A DNA stretch of 64,000 bases, taken from NCBI GenBank assembly GCA_000827495.1, contig KN817593.1:62001-126000 (forward strand), read 5' to 3'. Positions within the stretch are counted from its first letter, which is position 1; each line of letters opens with the position of its first letter. A program made the position numbers and the translations under genes. This document shows, one piece after another, positions 34,955 through 47,490 of the stretch. Source of the stretch: Hypholoma sublateritium FD-334 SS-4 (lineage: Eukaryota > Basidiomycota > Agaricomycetes > Agaricales > Strophariaceae). The notes under the pieces were generated by a model, which had not been told where the DNA came from, ran no database searches, and was given only the letters and a program-made list of their open reading frames with translations.

Positions 34955-37038
34955 TTACGAGCTGCGAGCTTGTTGAATAATGACGTCGGCGGCTTTCTCA
35001 GAAATCATGTACACGGAGCCGACGATGTAGAAGTCGGGGATCTTGGGGAAGACACTAGCATCGACGACACGGAGCCCGTTGACGCCCTTGACCCTGAAAC
35101 TGGAATCGAGGACCGACTTGCTGTCATTCAATGCACCAATAGGGACGGAGCAGCTGGCGTGGTGGCCCCACGCGTTCGTCTGGATCCACGCTTTGACCTC
35201 GGCTTCCGTCTGCACGCTAGGGCCCGGGAACGTCTCGACGAAGGGGCCGTCGGGCGTGATTGTCTTGTTGAACATTGCGCGCGCGTTCTGGACGCCCTCG
35301 TAGACTGCCTGGAGATCGAGATCGCCGCCCACTGTCCAGCTCTTGAAACTGACGTGCGGCAGGTCGAGCGGGTTCGTCGACTTCAGGGTGACTGTGCCGG
35401 CGTTGTTATGACTATGCGCTTTGAGCACGAGATACGACCAGGTGTGGAGGTCGGCGGCCGCTGAGTACCCGGGGAAGTACCCGTGGAAGTTGGCAGGGAG
35501 TCCGCCGACGAACAGATCAGAGCTGGTGGGCGATGAGATGCTGCTCTGCAGAATGAGGCCGAACGCGACGCCGTTTGTTCCGTAGATGCCGTGGTCCGTC
35601 TGGTTGGTCATCCATTGCTCGAAGCACGGGTCGCCTGGGGTCTGGAGGAACGTGCAATCACTGTAGCTGGGGAAGTTGGTGGGCAGGCTGCCGGTAACAG
35701 TGACTTCGTATCTGTCCTGCATGTTAGTACCGACGGCGGGGGAATTGAGGACGACAGGAATACCGAGCGCCTCAAGCTCAGCCGCCGGTCCGATCCCCGA
35801 GAGCTTCAGGAGCTGAGGCGTGTTAAAAGTACCGGCAGATATAATGACTTCGCGTCTGGCGAAGGCGGCTCCGACACCAGTGAGAGTGGCGCTGCCGGTG
35901 CTGGGATCGGCGCTGAAGAGATGGCTGCCGTTAGCATATTCGATGCCGATAGCGCGCGGGCCTGTGAGAGTCGGCTCGAAGAGGATACGGGTAACGAGGG
36001 AGTTAAGCTGTACTTTTAATTTGAATGCACTGTTGCTGGCCGTATTGAGGATAAGATTTCTGGGACTGGAACGCGCGCGGGTGACGTTGTTCACGGCGAG
36101 AGGGAGCTGGTATATACCTTGTGTGATATCTCGGTTTGGAGAGTCGCTGTTGGCGTCGGTGATCATAAGGGAGGATAGAACGTCGACGGAAGTGATGACA
36201 GCGTTTGCCAAACTATTTCCCATAACGGCAGCGGCGCCTTGAAGAAGGCTCAGCCACCTCTTGTCGGCAAGGACGAGCTCGAGGTCAGTGAGCGTGGTGT
36301 CGAGCCATCCGCTGAATCCATGGCCCGAAGCCGCCGCTGATCCGGGAGTGATGTACTGGTTATTCTCTAGTCTCTGCCAATACTGGCGCATGTTCGAAGC
36401 GGCCCACGAGCTGTCTCCCGTGATATTCGCGATGACGTTCCAGTCGTCCTCTGCCGGATAAAGCGCTACCAGTGCGTTGTGCTCCGCGCACCCACCCAAA
36501 GTCGACGCGCGCGGGTAGTAGATCCCGAGAGGCTCGCTTCCTGCGGGGGGGTTGGGGCCGACCCAGAAGGTGCCGTTTGGCTGCTTCCAGGTAAATTTGG
36601 GATCCTTCATGGCAACGGTGGGATCGTCGAAATGGTCGACGAAGTACTGCCAAGTGATGGGCGTATATTCCGACGCGAACGTCTGGAAGAGAGGGATCTC
36701 GATGATGCTGTCGGTTCCATGATCTGCGCCGGCATCGAGGAGAAGAACAGAGAATCCTGCCTGTGCCAGGCGAGCAGCGAGCGGGCCACCACCGGGGCCG
36801 GAGCCAACGACTATGTAGTCATAGGTATTGGACACAGTTTGCGTATTGTTACCGATTATGCTGCTTGCGGAACTGGTGATACCTCCGGTGATATTGGTAG
36901 TTTGCCGTATAGCAATTGCGTCAGCCAGTAGAACAGGCCTATATTGACGATTAGAGTGCATAAAAAAAGAAGAACGACTTCGACTAACCACACCGATGAC
37001 AAGATAGCCGTGATAAAAAAATTCGAATGAAGACGCAT
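34955..37038 (-). CDS. Secreted GMC oxidoreductase (FAD, AA3-like)
   Basis: Exons 37038-36989 and 36938-34955, with a 50-nt GTTAGT-AG intron (phase 2), encode 677 aa. The tiny first exon supplies the ATG and most of a hydrophobic signal peptide (about residues 1-23). The FAD-binding Rossmann motif VGSGPGGGPLAARLAQAG starts near residue 61. The second GMC signature is RREVIISAGTFNTPQLLKLS. Many N-x-S/T sites fit secretion. The conserved C-terminal histidine lies in WGHHASCS (H609/H610). The usual second catalytic His/Asn before YMISEKAAD is not obvious: the segment reads PDFYIVGSVYMISEKAAD. It is expected to oxidise an alcohol or sugar-type substrate and to transfer electrons to oxygen or quinones outside the cell. 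The substrate cannot be told from sequence. Confidence 0.9.
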
Positions 37039-38650
37039 ATTGTAAAGTAAGGAAGGGGAGCCGCTCCTCGAGGGCTAAAGGTAGATAATATGGGAAGTGT
37101 GAAGAAGTCGAAAGCTCTTTATATCCTTTCCCGAATCTCCTATAAAATAAAATGTTTCAATAGCGTCGAATCTTACGAATCTGGATTTGGTTGAGCTCTG
37201 GTCAGATTCTACCCCGAACCATCATGAGCTACACACGCGGTATGCCGATCGTCTAAACAAATACGGAATGATACGACAGAACGACATTTGCCCATCAGTT
37301 TGCATATATCATTGAATGACCCGCATCCTCGTACCTCCACATATTCGGCTCAGAAATGGGAATGCTTGAGACATGGATAGTTACACCAGGTATAACCCAA
37401 GATACTCAATCACTTTGGCTTGCTACATGATGTAAGTACACAAGGGCGATCTTAGACTCAAACCCTGGTATATTATGAACAGAGAGGTTATGAGTCATGT
37501 GGATGTGACGCATACTATGTTACTTGAGCTTTAGTTATGCTTAACAAATTCAGGACTCGTGGATGGAAGTGCGATAGACCTCATATCTTTCTACTTTATA
37601 AATAGAACGGAACAAATCTAATTATACAACAGTGACTATTGCCTTTGAGTTGCCTTTGGGTTGCCTCCAGCCTCCCCTTATTTCTCCACTTTTCGGAGAA
37701 ATCTATGGGTTGAAAATCCAGTAGCCCAAAATTTGCCTCGTTGAATGAGCTAGGAGCTCTAGAATTTGGGACATAGTCGCGTTAACGCGACAGATTCGAG
37801 CCACCCACCCACTCGCATGATTCGAAGCGTCTGTAGCAGGCTGTTCTTATCGGTTGACATCATCACGATTGACAGAACTCGATTTAAACCCGCTGCCTCT
37901 GGTTTATGAAAGTTTATCACGCGGGAGCAGCGGGGAGCAGTATGATTTAAACAAGCGCCGAAAAACGGAATCTCGATGGCAAGATCGGCAAATGTTATTT
38001 ATAGCAGAGGACGTCTATTTTCTCTCCGTGAATCAATGCAATGGCAAACCATTCGTCGACACCTTCTAACAAGGAAAATACTAAAATATTTGCAGTAAAA
38101 TAAACGCACTCTCAACTAGGTGTATATTCTATGTGATAATCAGGCAGCTCGCACTTCCGTTTTGGGGAGTCTTGCCCATCAAATTATCCATCATGGTCAA
38201 GCAGACGGAGGGTGTCAATCCACATGCTGTCCACATGTACCGCTTTCCCGAGTTTCATAAGGTTTCATAATTCTATCCGAGTTCTTTTCCTTGTGTAAAA
38301 TTCTGCTTTAAGCGAGGTAAAATGTGATATCATAATGCATGGTCGTAGATTGTAGTCGCACTGAAAGTCAGGACCGAGGTTCGACTATCTTGGGTTTATG
38401 CGTCTGTCGCCAAGAGTTTGTATGATACCCTGAGGAGCCTAATGGCGCATTATCGGTCGGTACCGTATACATTTGGTTGATCCATACATGTAGACGAGCA
38501 CCTATAGCAGACTTGTGCCAGTTATGTATCTTTATTTGTATCCAAATTGAGGCACGAAATCATTTAAAATTCTGTTCTCCCCGGGATACAGAACTATATA
38601 CGTAAAATATAAGATACAAGAGTCTCTGAGTACTCTCCTACATAGCTTTA
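37039..38650. other. Intergenic region with a perfect palindrome
   Basis: Promoter side of the GMC gene and 3' side of the zinc-finger gene. No gene is supported; the plus-strand frame at 37854-38069 has no motif. A perfect 16-bp palindrome is at 37776-37791. Confidence 0.4.
37776..37791. repeat. 16-bp perfect palindrome GTCGCGTTAACGCGAC
   Basis: Self-complementary over its full length. Lies about 740 bp upstream of the GMC start codon. It could be a dimeric transcription-factor site or a chance event. No second copy was noticed in the window. Confidence 0.4.
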
Positions 38651-39963
38651 TCACCTGTGCTCATTCACTTCTGAGGATATTGTATGTTTTTTCTGTTTGT
38701 GGCGCTTCAAGGCATCGACGCGAGAAAGGTGTTTACCACATTCATCGCACACAACACCTTTACCACCGTGTTGGGCAGAGAGCACATGACGGTTCCAGTC
38801 ACCCTTCTGGTTCGTACTATACCCGTTGCACTTTGGATTATTGCATGTGAACTTCATGGGATACCCGCTTTTACTCTTCGCGGCCTTTCCAGCCTTAGTC
38901 GGCTCAGATTCCTCCGCCTTTCGCTTCTTGGTGGTGGGGCGTTGAGGTGTCAGCGTCGACGAGCTCGCTACGACATCCTCTCTCACTGGAGCCGTACGGC
39001 TCTGTTGTACCGGAGCAACGTCGAAAATCGTGAAAACTGGAGCGTCAGCGGCGGCTAAGTCAGGCGTCGCGGGAAATGGTGAGAGCACAGACGGCGTGCT
39101 CGACGCAGAAAGATAAGGCGTAGGAGGAATATGTTGTATCAACGAGGGGTCGTGAATCTGTACCCCGAATCGTCTGGTATCTTGACCCTCGTTCCAGGAA
39201 TTGTGTACGTCCAGGGCGAATAGTACGTCCCCCGACGCCGCGAAAGAAGGATCGGTCGTCTGATAGTATGACCCCGTTTGAATAGATGGGCCAGATATCC
39301 CGTTCTGGTGTAGGGAGGCTTCATGACCTGGGTATAATATTGTCGGTAGAGAAAAGGAGAAATCAAATATTTCTACTCACCGAAAGCATCGACCTCACTC
39401 AGCATGCCCATCACCTGCCTATCATCCTCGGCCATGTATCTCTCCGGTTGCTGGAAAGGATCGTCAAATGTGTGGCTCGGTGGCTCGTAGTGACCACTAA
39501 GCAATAATTCAAGGCTTGTACAGTATGATTGGGCATCGATCCCAAAGAATGGGAGCTCTTGCGCGTAGAACGTTTCGTGCTCTGCCGTCTGGGATCCACA
39601 TGTACCTCCATATTTCCCGGTTTGGCTAGAAATAAGGGTTAGGTAACGGTATACCTCAAGAGTTTTTCCAATGAGAAGAGAAATACCTTGAACACGATTG
39701 GAAGTTGATGTCCGAGTTAACGGTGCTATTAGGAATGAGTAAGGATAGTGTCCTGTAGCATAATAATTTATTTCGAGCCGTCCCGCGGCGGAAACGTACT
39801 GATGGTCTTCGTTGCCATTGGGGTGCTGAATGTAGGGGGGAAGCATATTTTGTGAGTTTTGAGGTTCGAATATGTAGAGGGAAGGTAGGTGTATGACGGG
39901 CTGTGGAACGAAGGTTGTAATCCCTGAAGTTATAGGTCCATGCCACAAAGCGCGTGTGGTCAT
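38651..39963 (-). CDS. C2H2 zinc-finger protein, 383 aa, four exons
   Basis: Exons 39963-39800, 39752-39687, 39625-39382 or -39381, and 39327-38651. The GTGAGT donor places the third exon end at 39381. The phases then close, giving 1,152 nt. The first two introns are 47 and 61 nt. Together they are a multiple of three, so an unspliced reading also stays open; the spliced model is preferred for its AT-rich intron ends. Two C-terminal zinc fingers are visible. The first is C-x4-C-x12-H-type (FTCNNPKCNGYSTNQKGDWN). The second is classical (VVCDECGKHLSRVDALKRH). A basic linker (KKRKAEES, KAGKAAKSKS) may be a nuclear signal. The N-terminus is Pro/Ser/Gln-rich and likely disordered. It is probably a DNA-binding regulator; the target is unknown. 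Confidence 0.82.
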
Positions 39964-42265
39964 GTTATTTCCTGTGTCACGTATTGCTTAACGCTCCAAA
40001 TTTAGGGTCCGCCACTCACCCCCGTGCAAACGCAGGGCTGTTGGATACAGTGGCCTCAAGATGCACTGTATCCGTTGACCATAATTAGATCCCTTTGTGT
40101 CGGCGGCACCGTGGTGGCCTCGACGGACAATACATTTTAGTTTAGGATCATATGAATCGCGTCAAGTCTATAGGCCACTCCGAGTCTCAACGCTGGCGCA
40201 ATCGTACGAATATCATATCATATCCTTCACTCGGCCTCCAGATCACTGCTGTTACGAGTCTAATGTCCTTCCCAAAAACAGAAATGGACGGATGCATGAA
40301 GTTTCATGGTGGGGTAACAGAGCCAAGTCACTATTCCGCCCCAACCTGAACACAAAGAATCTTCACATTTCCTCGCGAATAATATGCATTGGATTAAGGC
40401 CACTAGGGAGACGATAACAATAGATTCCAACAGTTTATATCGTCTTAAGCTTTCACCCCAAACGTGGAGAGTCAGATAATATTATGTACGCGCATAAATT
40501 TCGCGATTCATTCCCGCCTCCAAAATAGAATATGGCTCTATCACAGTGTATCCAAGCTGCTTGTACTTATATGTCCAGGTTAATGACCGCTGACTGCTCG
40601 GAGCCACTCATTTTTCAAGCGGACATTTTTCCCACAAATTTAACGGGCTGTGTCTCCGCATTTTTGTGTTACGAATGCGCGTTGGCTCAGCGTGGTCCTG
40701 AGTGATAATGGGACGATTGAAGTACTCTGATACACATCCCGATATGTTTTATTGCCATAAAATCTGTCATGCCAAAACTATAGCCTTAAAATACCACCGT
40801 AATATCTATTGACTCTGTATATTATTGTCAGAGGGGAGGGACATCTGCTTTGGGCGGATTGTTGAGCGCTTAAGTGAAGAACCCGAACCACCCGGCGTTC
40901 TAAATATAGACTCGGACGGGACGTGCGCCTGATGCGCGGATGCGTACCGACAATCTAGCCCTACATCTACTTATCTCTTTGAGTCTTAGCCCAGCTACTT
41001 GAGTATCCTCCAATTGAGACTAAATGTCCTGAGAAACACCAAATACTAGATCATACGTAGGATACGTCCTTATGGATTACGTTCAATTCCTCGAGGCAAT
41101 TCAGCACCCAATCAGATGTACGACTTCTCACTGAGCGTGACACAAGCGGGACAAGTGCGGCAATCTGAAATCTCAAGTGAGGCAGCAGAAGCACGCGAAT
41201 ATAACGCAGCTCGGATTGAGAACCGAACTATCGTTGATCCAGAATGCCCCTCGGCATCATAGGCACTGCCCCCGCTTTCCTCAAGAAGGTACTGCGCGCC
41301 CTCAGCCTGCGTCGCGGAGTCCTGGACCCTGCGCTCTCAAAAAATCCTACGCCCATTCGTACCCTCTACTTCCGCCTCCGGGAAGTACACCCGGGAAGGC
41401 CTGCCCACCCTGGATCTCTTAACAGTTCTGGAGATCCACCACTACAGGGGACAATCTGTCTTAGATTGCAACAATGACTATATCTCTGCATTGGTCTGTA
41501 CATCCGGAGGTCGCTACGCATACCTCTCTTTCTTGCGCTCAAGAGGGGACTTTATTGGGACGGACTTCCATGCAGCGAGCGGAGGCCTTCCTGTTTTCGC
41601 AGTGAGAGACGTCGCCCATGTTCTCCCCACTGCGCAGCGCTCGTCGTCCGAGCAGATCGTTCGCGCTCTCTCGTTTACACACGCCCCGCTGCCCCTATGG
41701 GAGCTCGTAGCGCTCGTGTATTCAGTCCACTTCAAATTCCCCCATTACGCGCATATCACGGATGCTCTCAATCCCTACGGCGCGTTGATTCCTGATCACC
41801 GGGGCTCTGGAGAAAGTATACACGCCGAATGTGCTAGTTTAAACCGCGAACCTGGGCAAGGACCAGGTCATGATGACGCACAATTTGTTGTATTTTAACT
41901 CAGTTTACTTGCACGGATTTTCATTGAAGAACCGACCGCACAGCCCAAGCCCAAGCCATGGATATATATAATCAACGTAAGAACCCCCCGTCGGCAGCGA
42001 GTCTCTGGCAGTGAACAAAGTGTATTCTATACATTCGATTGTTTTATTTACATATACCAGTCATACATACTTAAATACCCTATTAGCTACACAGTAATTC
42101 CAATCAAGTTTCCTACACTGAACGCAATTTCGCATCCAAATCTGTATTAGCAGGGAAGGAAATCGAATCGAGGCGTATTGCGCTCCTTCTGGGCCGCATC
42201 CCGTGCTGGAAAGGGTACACTGAACATTTGGCGTCAATACTATCTAACATATGAGCAGCCGGGAC
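39964..42265. other. Gap without a supported gene
   Basis: 40.0-41.2 kb holds only short frames. A plus-strand frame at 41491-41898 (135 codons, containing QIVRALSFTHAPLPLWELVA) is protein-like but has no recognised motif and no clear upstream exon. It may be a relic or a missed small exon set. Confidence 0.35.
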
Positions 42266-43442
42266 TTAGGACGTACCAAATCTCGTCCGCGTCTGGCGCT
42301 TTCTACGGCGCATACAATCGAAGAGCAGCGCCACCAGCGCTAAGAACACGATCCCGCCGACCACGCCACCGGCAATAGACCCCTTCTTTGAAGACGACCC
42401 AGCAGGAGTGCTCGGCACGTCCGAGCTCACGGATGGATCAGACGGTAAGAACGTGATGTAGTCCACGACGAACGGGAGGCTCTCGCACGCCAGCACCTCG
42501 ACGCCCAGCGCGTGCACGCCGGGGGCGAGGTCCGCCGGCGCCTCGTACCACAGGAAGTTCGGCTGCGTGAGCCCCGCGAGGAACTGCGCGTCGCCCGCCG
42601 CGACGGCGTGCCCCGTGTCCTCCGGCACGCCGTCGAGCGTGAAGCGCAGCTCGAGGCTGCCGAGGATCGTGAAGTCCTTCATGCCGTACACCGCGAGCGC
42701 TGCACGCGCCGCACATCAGCACCGCGCGCGACGGGGGAGAGGGAGGGGGGACGCACCGCTCCCCGCGAACGTGAAGTTGAAGAAGTCGCCGGGGGACGTA
42801 GTGAGGTGCGTCGTCTGCTGGTACGGCAGCGCGCTGGTGCTCGCCTGCGCGTCGAGGATCTCGTACGCGTTCCCGCCGCGCATGCTCTGCATCGACGTCC
42901 AGTTGTCGCCCGTGTACGCCACGCTCGCGTCCGCGTCGTCGACGATGACGGGCCGCGCGGCGGCGAGGCTCGTCGTCGCGTTCACGCTGACCACGGCGAA
43001 GTCCACGGTCGTGTCGATGACGTTCGCGAGCGTCACGTTGTGCGCGCCGTCGGCCAGTGGCAGGGTCTCGAAGAACGCACCATACCCCTGCGCCGTGGAC
43101 ACTTCGTACACGATCGGCTCCGCGCCATCTATGTGCACGTCGAAGGCGCTATCGAGGCTCGTTCTGTTCCCGTACAGCATCACCTTCGTACCTGCCCCAA
43201 CACGTTATACAACTCGGTATGCGATGGGAGTTCCAAGATCGTGCGTGCTCACCGTTGAACGATATGGTCACGAACGTTGCGCTCGTCCCGTTCGTCGCCG
43301 GGTCCGTCCTCTGTGCGGTCGACCCGTAGAATATCGAGAACGGCAAATTGCCGAGCGAAGGCGAGACGCTGCCGCTGGGGAAAGTGAAGTAGTCCACATC
43401 CCCGTCATCTACTATGATTGAGACCGGGGGAGAAGAGGACAT
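42266..43442 (-). CDS. Single-pass membrane protein with two beta-type ectodomains
   Basis: Exons 43442-43253, 43191-42757 and 42699-42266 (introns 61 and 57 nt, both phase 1) give 352 aa. The ectodomain appears to hold two related halves, each with a VDD motif and a run ending in FNG-type or TFAGSGALAVYG strands (IIVDDGDVDYF; VIVDDADASVAYTGDNW). This resembles the lectin-like, jelly-roll membrane proteins that are numerous in agaricomycetes (established pattern, no specific homolog named). A Ser/Pro linker is followed by one transmembrane helix (GSIAGGVVGGIVFLALVALL) and a short basic tail, so the tail should be cytosolic. No signal peptide is obvious at the chosen start. A GTACGT donor right at the stop leaves an alternative C-terminus possible. 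Confidence 0.8.
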
Positions 43443-44562
43443 GGTTGGATATCAGGACATAGATGCGCACGTCCCGCCTTTATATCGCGACGGCGTTCTC
43501 AGGGCTGTCGCAAGGGCAGGATAGAGTTTATAAATAGCACAACGATGGCGCGACCGATGGTTGGATGTGGCCAGACCTTTCACCTTGCTTTTGCGTTTAA
43601 ATGAGACGAGGCATACACCAGACTTCCACAAAGTCCGGTTCCGCTATCAGCTCATGAACACCAACGCCCAATTAACTAATGCAAAAGCAATTCAGGACGC
43701 TTATCCCGCGAAGCACGAGCTTATCATATCACAGATATCACTGTCCACCGATGATAAAAATAACACTGGAGGTGCCTCGAGTCCTTCGAGGTGCTTCAGG
43801 TGCTTCGCTTGGTTCGTTCATCAAATCAATACCTAGAACGAAGGAGTGAAACATGGATACCTCTTCTCACCATAAGCTGTACTGATTTACACGGCTCTCA
43901 AGAACTGCTGGAAATCTAAGGTTTAAAAGATGTTATTGATAGTAGGCTGTCGTGACTGTGAAGAAGCGCACATGCCTATGCATTATGACTCGTAGTATGA
44001 CGTGCAATAGTGCCTCTGCTTTCTTTCGTGAAATGGGAGGAAGTGGCCACTGCAGTTGTGCCATCCGCGGAGAGCGTAAGAAAGGCTTGCCGCATTGCCG
44101 CCCGCAAATGCCGAACCGCCTGGCAGTGCCGAACTTAGCCGAAGCATTCCGATTGTCTTGGCGCGATCAGGTGACAAGCGCGTACCTACTCCTACTCAGA
44201 CTGTCGTCAATCTATCCCCTCGACTCTCGACGCAGCACCGGCCCCCAAATCGAATTCAATGCAAAATAATATAGGATAACTGTTGCTGTCTACATAATAC
44301 ACATGGCTAGTGCCATTACAGGCACAGGGAGCGGATGACAGACATAGCGAGATAGGGATAGATGACGATGCTGAGCGCGTGGTGATAGAGAGAATGTGGT
44401 ACCCTGAATGCCAGGCCCCGTCCGAGACAGATGAACCTGTTTGTGAGAAGACCCAAAAATCCAGCCCATACAATCCGAGTCATCGCGAATTCAGCGGTCG
44501 TCACCCCGATACCCACCCACCCACAACCGCTTTGCTCAAGCCCATCCACACAAACGACCGAC
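43443..44562. other. Gap without a supported gene
   Basis: Promoter side of the membrane protein gene and 3' side of the subtilase. Frames such as plus 43952-44269 show no motif. Nothing else noted. Confidence 0.4.
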
Positions 44563-46184
44563 TCAGGCGGTCGCGTTGTTGAAGATCAGCTTGTTCACGG
44601 TCTGGGCGGGGAGGTCCTCGAGGAGGCCCTCGCTCGAGAGCGCAATGAGCGCCTTCTTGAGCTGCGCGGGTGTCAGCGTCTTGGGAATCGGCGCAGCGGC
44701 GGCGTCCGCGTTCTGGAATACAACGTCAAGGAAGTGGGGCGAGGGGAGGTAGTTCGTGATGAACGAGGGTAGGGTGCGGTGCGCCATGGCGTAGAGCGAC
44801 GAGGGGGACGCTGCATTGCCGAAGGGCGACGAGAGAATGCGGGTCGATTGGATCGAGACCAGGTTATCGGCATTGTCAAACAAGGGGTCGAACTCCGCGG
44901 AGGGGTAGATGGAAAGGAGGTAGGCGAGCAGACCGGCAGTGTGGGGCGAAGCCATCGAAGTTCCCGAGAGAGTCGCTGTGGCAGTCTTGCTACCCTTGAA
45001 AGTAGACAGGATGTTGAGACCGGGGGCGAAGATATCGACGCAAGCACCGTGGTTCGAGAAATATGCGCGTTGGTCGCCAAGGGTCGATGCTCCGACAGTC
45101 ACCGCAAGCTCCGAGGCCGCGGGGGAGTAGTTGCACGCGTCACGGTTATCGTTTCCTAAGCTATAATTAGTACTATGTAATTCATCTACGACGGAGATAC
45201 GCACCGGCGGCAACGGCAAAGTGCAGACCGGACTTGACGGCCTTGTCGACGGCGGTGTCCAATGCCTGAGACTTTCCACCTCCGAGGCTCATGTTGGCGA
45301 CGGAACCTTTGTGCTTTGTGCTGCCGGTTAGAGCAACTTCAGCGGCGGCAGCAGTTGCTTTCGCCTTGGCCTGGTTAGCAGCCCAGACGACACCGCCAAC
45401 GACGTCAGACATGCTTCCGCTTCCGTTGGAGCCAAGGACCTTCACAGCGATGACGTTGGCGCTCTTGGCAACACCGTACTTGCGGGACGCAATGGTACCT
45501 GCGCAGTGGGTTCCATGACCGTTACCGTCGTCGTCAACATCATTGTCAGGAACAGTCTTGCCCCAGGACGCGCGGCCCTCGAACTCGACGTGGTCGACGT
45601 TGATACCGGTGTCAACGACGTAGACGTCGACACCCTCACCACCTTGCGGGTCGTAGACGTACTTGGTGAACGTCGAGAAGGTGAGCTTGGGACGGTGACT
45701 GATACGAGCCAGTCCCTGCTACCGCGTCAGAGGCTGTGTATAGCTCACATATGGCGTGACTCACCCATGGGGCCGATTTCTGTGTGTCCTGAGTGCGCAC
45801 AATCTGGTCCTTCTCGACGTATGCGACCTCTGGCATGCGGCGAATCTGCTCCACAACCTGCTCCGTGAAGCGCCCGGCATAGCCCGTGACATGGCCGTTG
45901 TAGACCTGCTGGACACCCGACACGTCCTCCATGAGCGGGTTCGCGCCGTGCGCGGCGAGCAGGAAGCTCATGTGGGTCTCCATGACGGTGCTCGGGAGGT
46001 CGTCCTTGAGCATGACGATATATGAGTTGTTGATGCTGCCATGGGGGTGCTCAACAGCGACCAGCGGCGCCAGCGCGAGCGGCGCGGACGAGATGAAGAC
46101 ATTGGGGCTGGTTGAGAGGGGTGTTGAGAAGACGGATGAGGCGACGGAGACGGCCACCAGGGACCACTGGAGGAGGGAGGACAT
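44563..46184 (-). CDS. Subtilisin-like serine protease (S8A, vacuolar type)
   Basis: Exons 46184-45765, 45715-45205 and 45155-44563 (49-nt introns) give 507 aa with consistent phases. The order is signal-like N-terminus, inhibitor-I9 propeptide (SYIVMLKDDLP; MPEVAYVEKDQIV), then mature enzyme beginning around SAPWGLARISHR. The catalytic triad is complete: Asp175 in VVDTG, His207 in GNGHGTHCAG and Ser377 in SGTSMASPH. The oxyanion-hole Asn312 is in VAAGND. A C-terminal extension (LPAQTVNKLIFNNA) resembles that of fungal vacuolar protease B relatives. It is expected to be made as a proenzyme, self-processed, and to act in vacuolar protein turnover, or secreted if the sorting signal differs. Confidence 0.93.
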
Positions 46185-47490
46185 GATGGTTGTGGGGAAG
46201 GAGTTCGCGGCGGTCCGTGCGACTCATAACTAGGTCTTGTTGTCCCCTATTTGGCCCTAATCAGTTGACTCATCCGCCTCTTCCGCAGCGTCATCCTCTT
46301 ATCGCATGCATACGCGTACAACACGCGCGTTCGAATCACTCTGCGCGGTGTGCTGCACCGCTCCTGGAGCGGCCCCATCTCGCCCACGAGCCAAGTAATC
46401 GACCCCAGCACCGCTCACAATTTGCAATATTTCGAATGTCACGGCTATTTCATCATGAACTAACTCTGACGGTGCCACAGAGCAAAGGCGCGAGGCGCCC
46501 AATGAAGACGTAAACTACTTCGCGCAAGTGCTACAGATACTCGCGATAGCATGTATATCCTCTATTTCTCCTATCCATCAAGCGCTGCGCCGTCACGCGC
46601 CAGCAAAGCTAGACGCCCACTACACCCCATATCACCGCAGCACGTCCCCCACAGCACGAAGCACCCCAACGCGAAGCTATATAAAAACGTACATGATGCA
46701 CAGCCATTCCTAAAAATACCGCTCCGTACACCCCAAGAGTCCAAATTGAACGTCCTTGGACAGCGCGCCTCGAGCGCTATAAATACCGTCCGCTTCGGTA
46801 CTCGGAAAAGCGTCGCCAACGCATCCCATCGGCTTCCTGATACGGTGGCTGCGTGCGCCATGTCATTGAATCACCCCCGCCAGTCACCGGCTCCCCCGAA
46901 ATAAGCAGAGTGATGATGTCAAGAAAATGGGTCACCCGAGCCCGATAACTCTCGTACAAGATGCTTGGAAATTGGTCGTACGACTGTGCTGAGCTTGCTC
47001 TGCCATGCCGATGGCAATACATCGCGAGCACTGCCCGACGCCGCCGTCTAGGAACTCGACGTTTCGCGCTTCCAGGAGCCAACCGGAAGCCTTTTCGACT
47101 TTCTTGGCGGATTGTGCGCGCAAGGGTAAATCAGAGCCTCCGTCCGTGCATCAGGAATTCGAACGCTACACAGCACCCACTCACTCCAGCCCCGCTCCAG
47201 CCCTTCCCGCAGATTCGCTATATGCCACCAGAATCAACAGCAATCGCGCAATATTCAGCCTGTCTCGTACTCGGTAGCGCTAATCGCATCCAGCCGGACG
47301 CAGGAAAAACGTCGCGTACGGTCTTCCCCAAGGCCATTCGCCGGTAAGCAAAAAGCGAAGCAACGATGAGCAAGCAGCGGTCGGAGTTAGCAGGTTGCTG
47401 ACCACCGCCTCCGGTCGACCTCCGGAAACCGGCCCGCGGGATCCCCTGTTTTCGCGTGTCTCCGTCGCCTGCGCTTGTCTCTTACCAACC
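46185..47490. other. Divergent intergenic region
   Basis: Lies between the minus-strand subtilase and plus-strand HET gene, so it should hold both promoters. Open frames (for example plus 46551-46904) have no motif and overlap antiparallel ones. No RNA gene is recognised. Confidence 0.4.

Noticed and set aside
34952..36931. Several plus-strand frames of 80-170 codons
   Set aside because: Antisense shadows of the GMC oxidoreductase exon.
37770..37830. tRNA-like B-box (GGCTCGAATC on minus)
   Set aside because: No matching A-box or stem structure; part of a palindrome instead.
42512..43421. Plus-strand frames of 248 and 284 codons
   Set aside because: Antisense shadows of the three-exon membrane protein, whose splicing and domain pattern are convincing.
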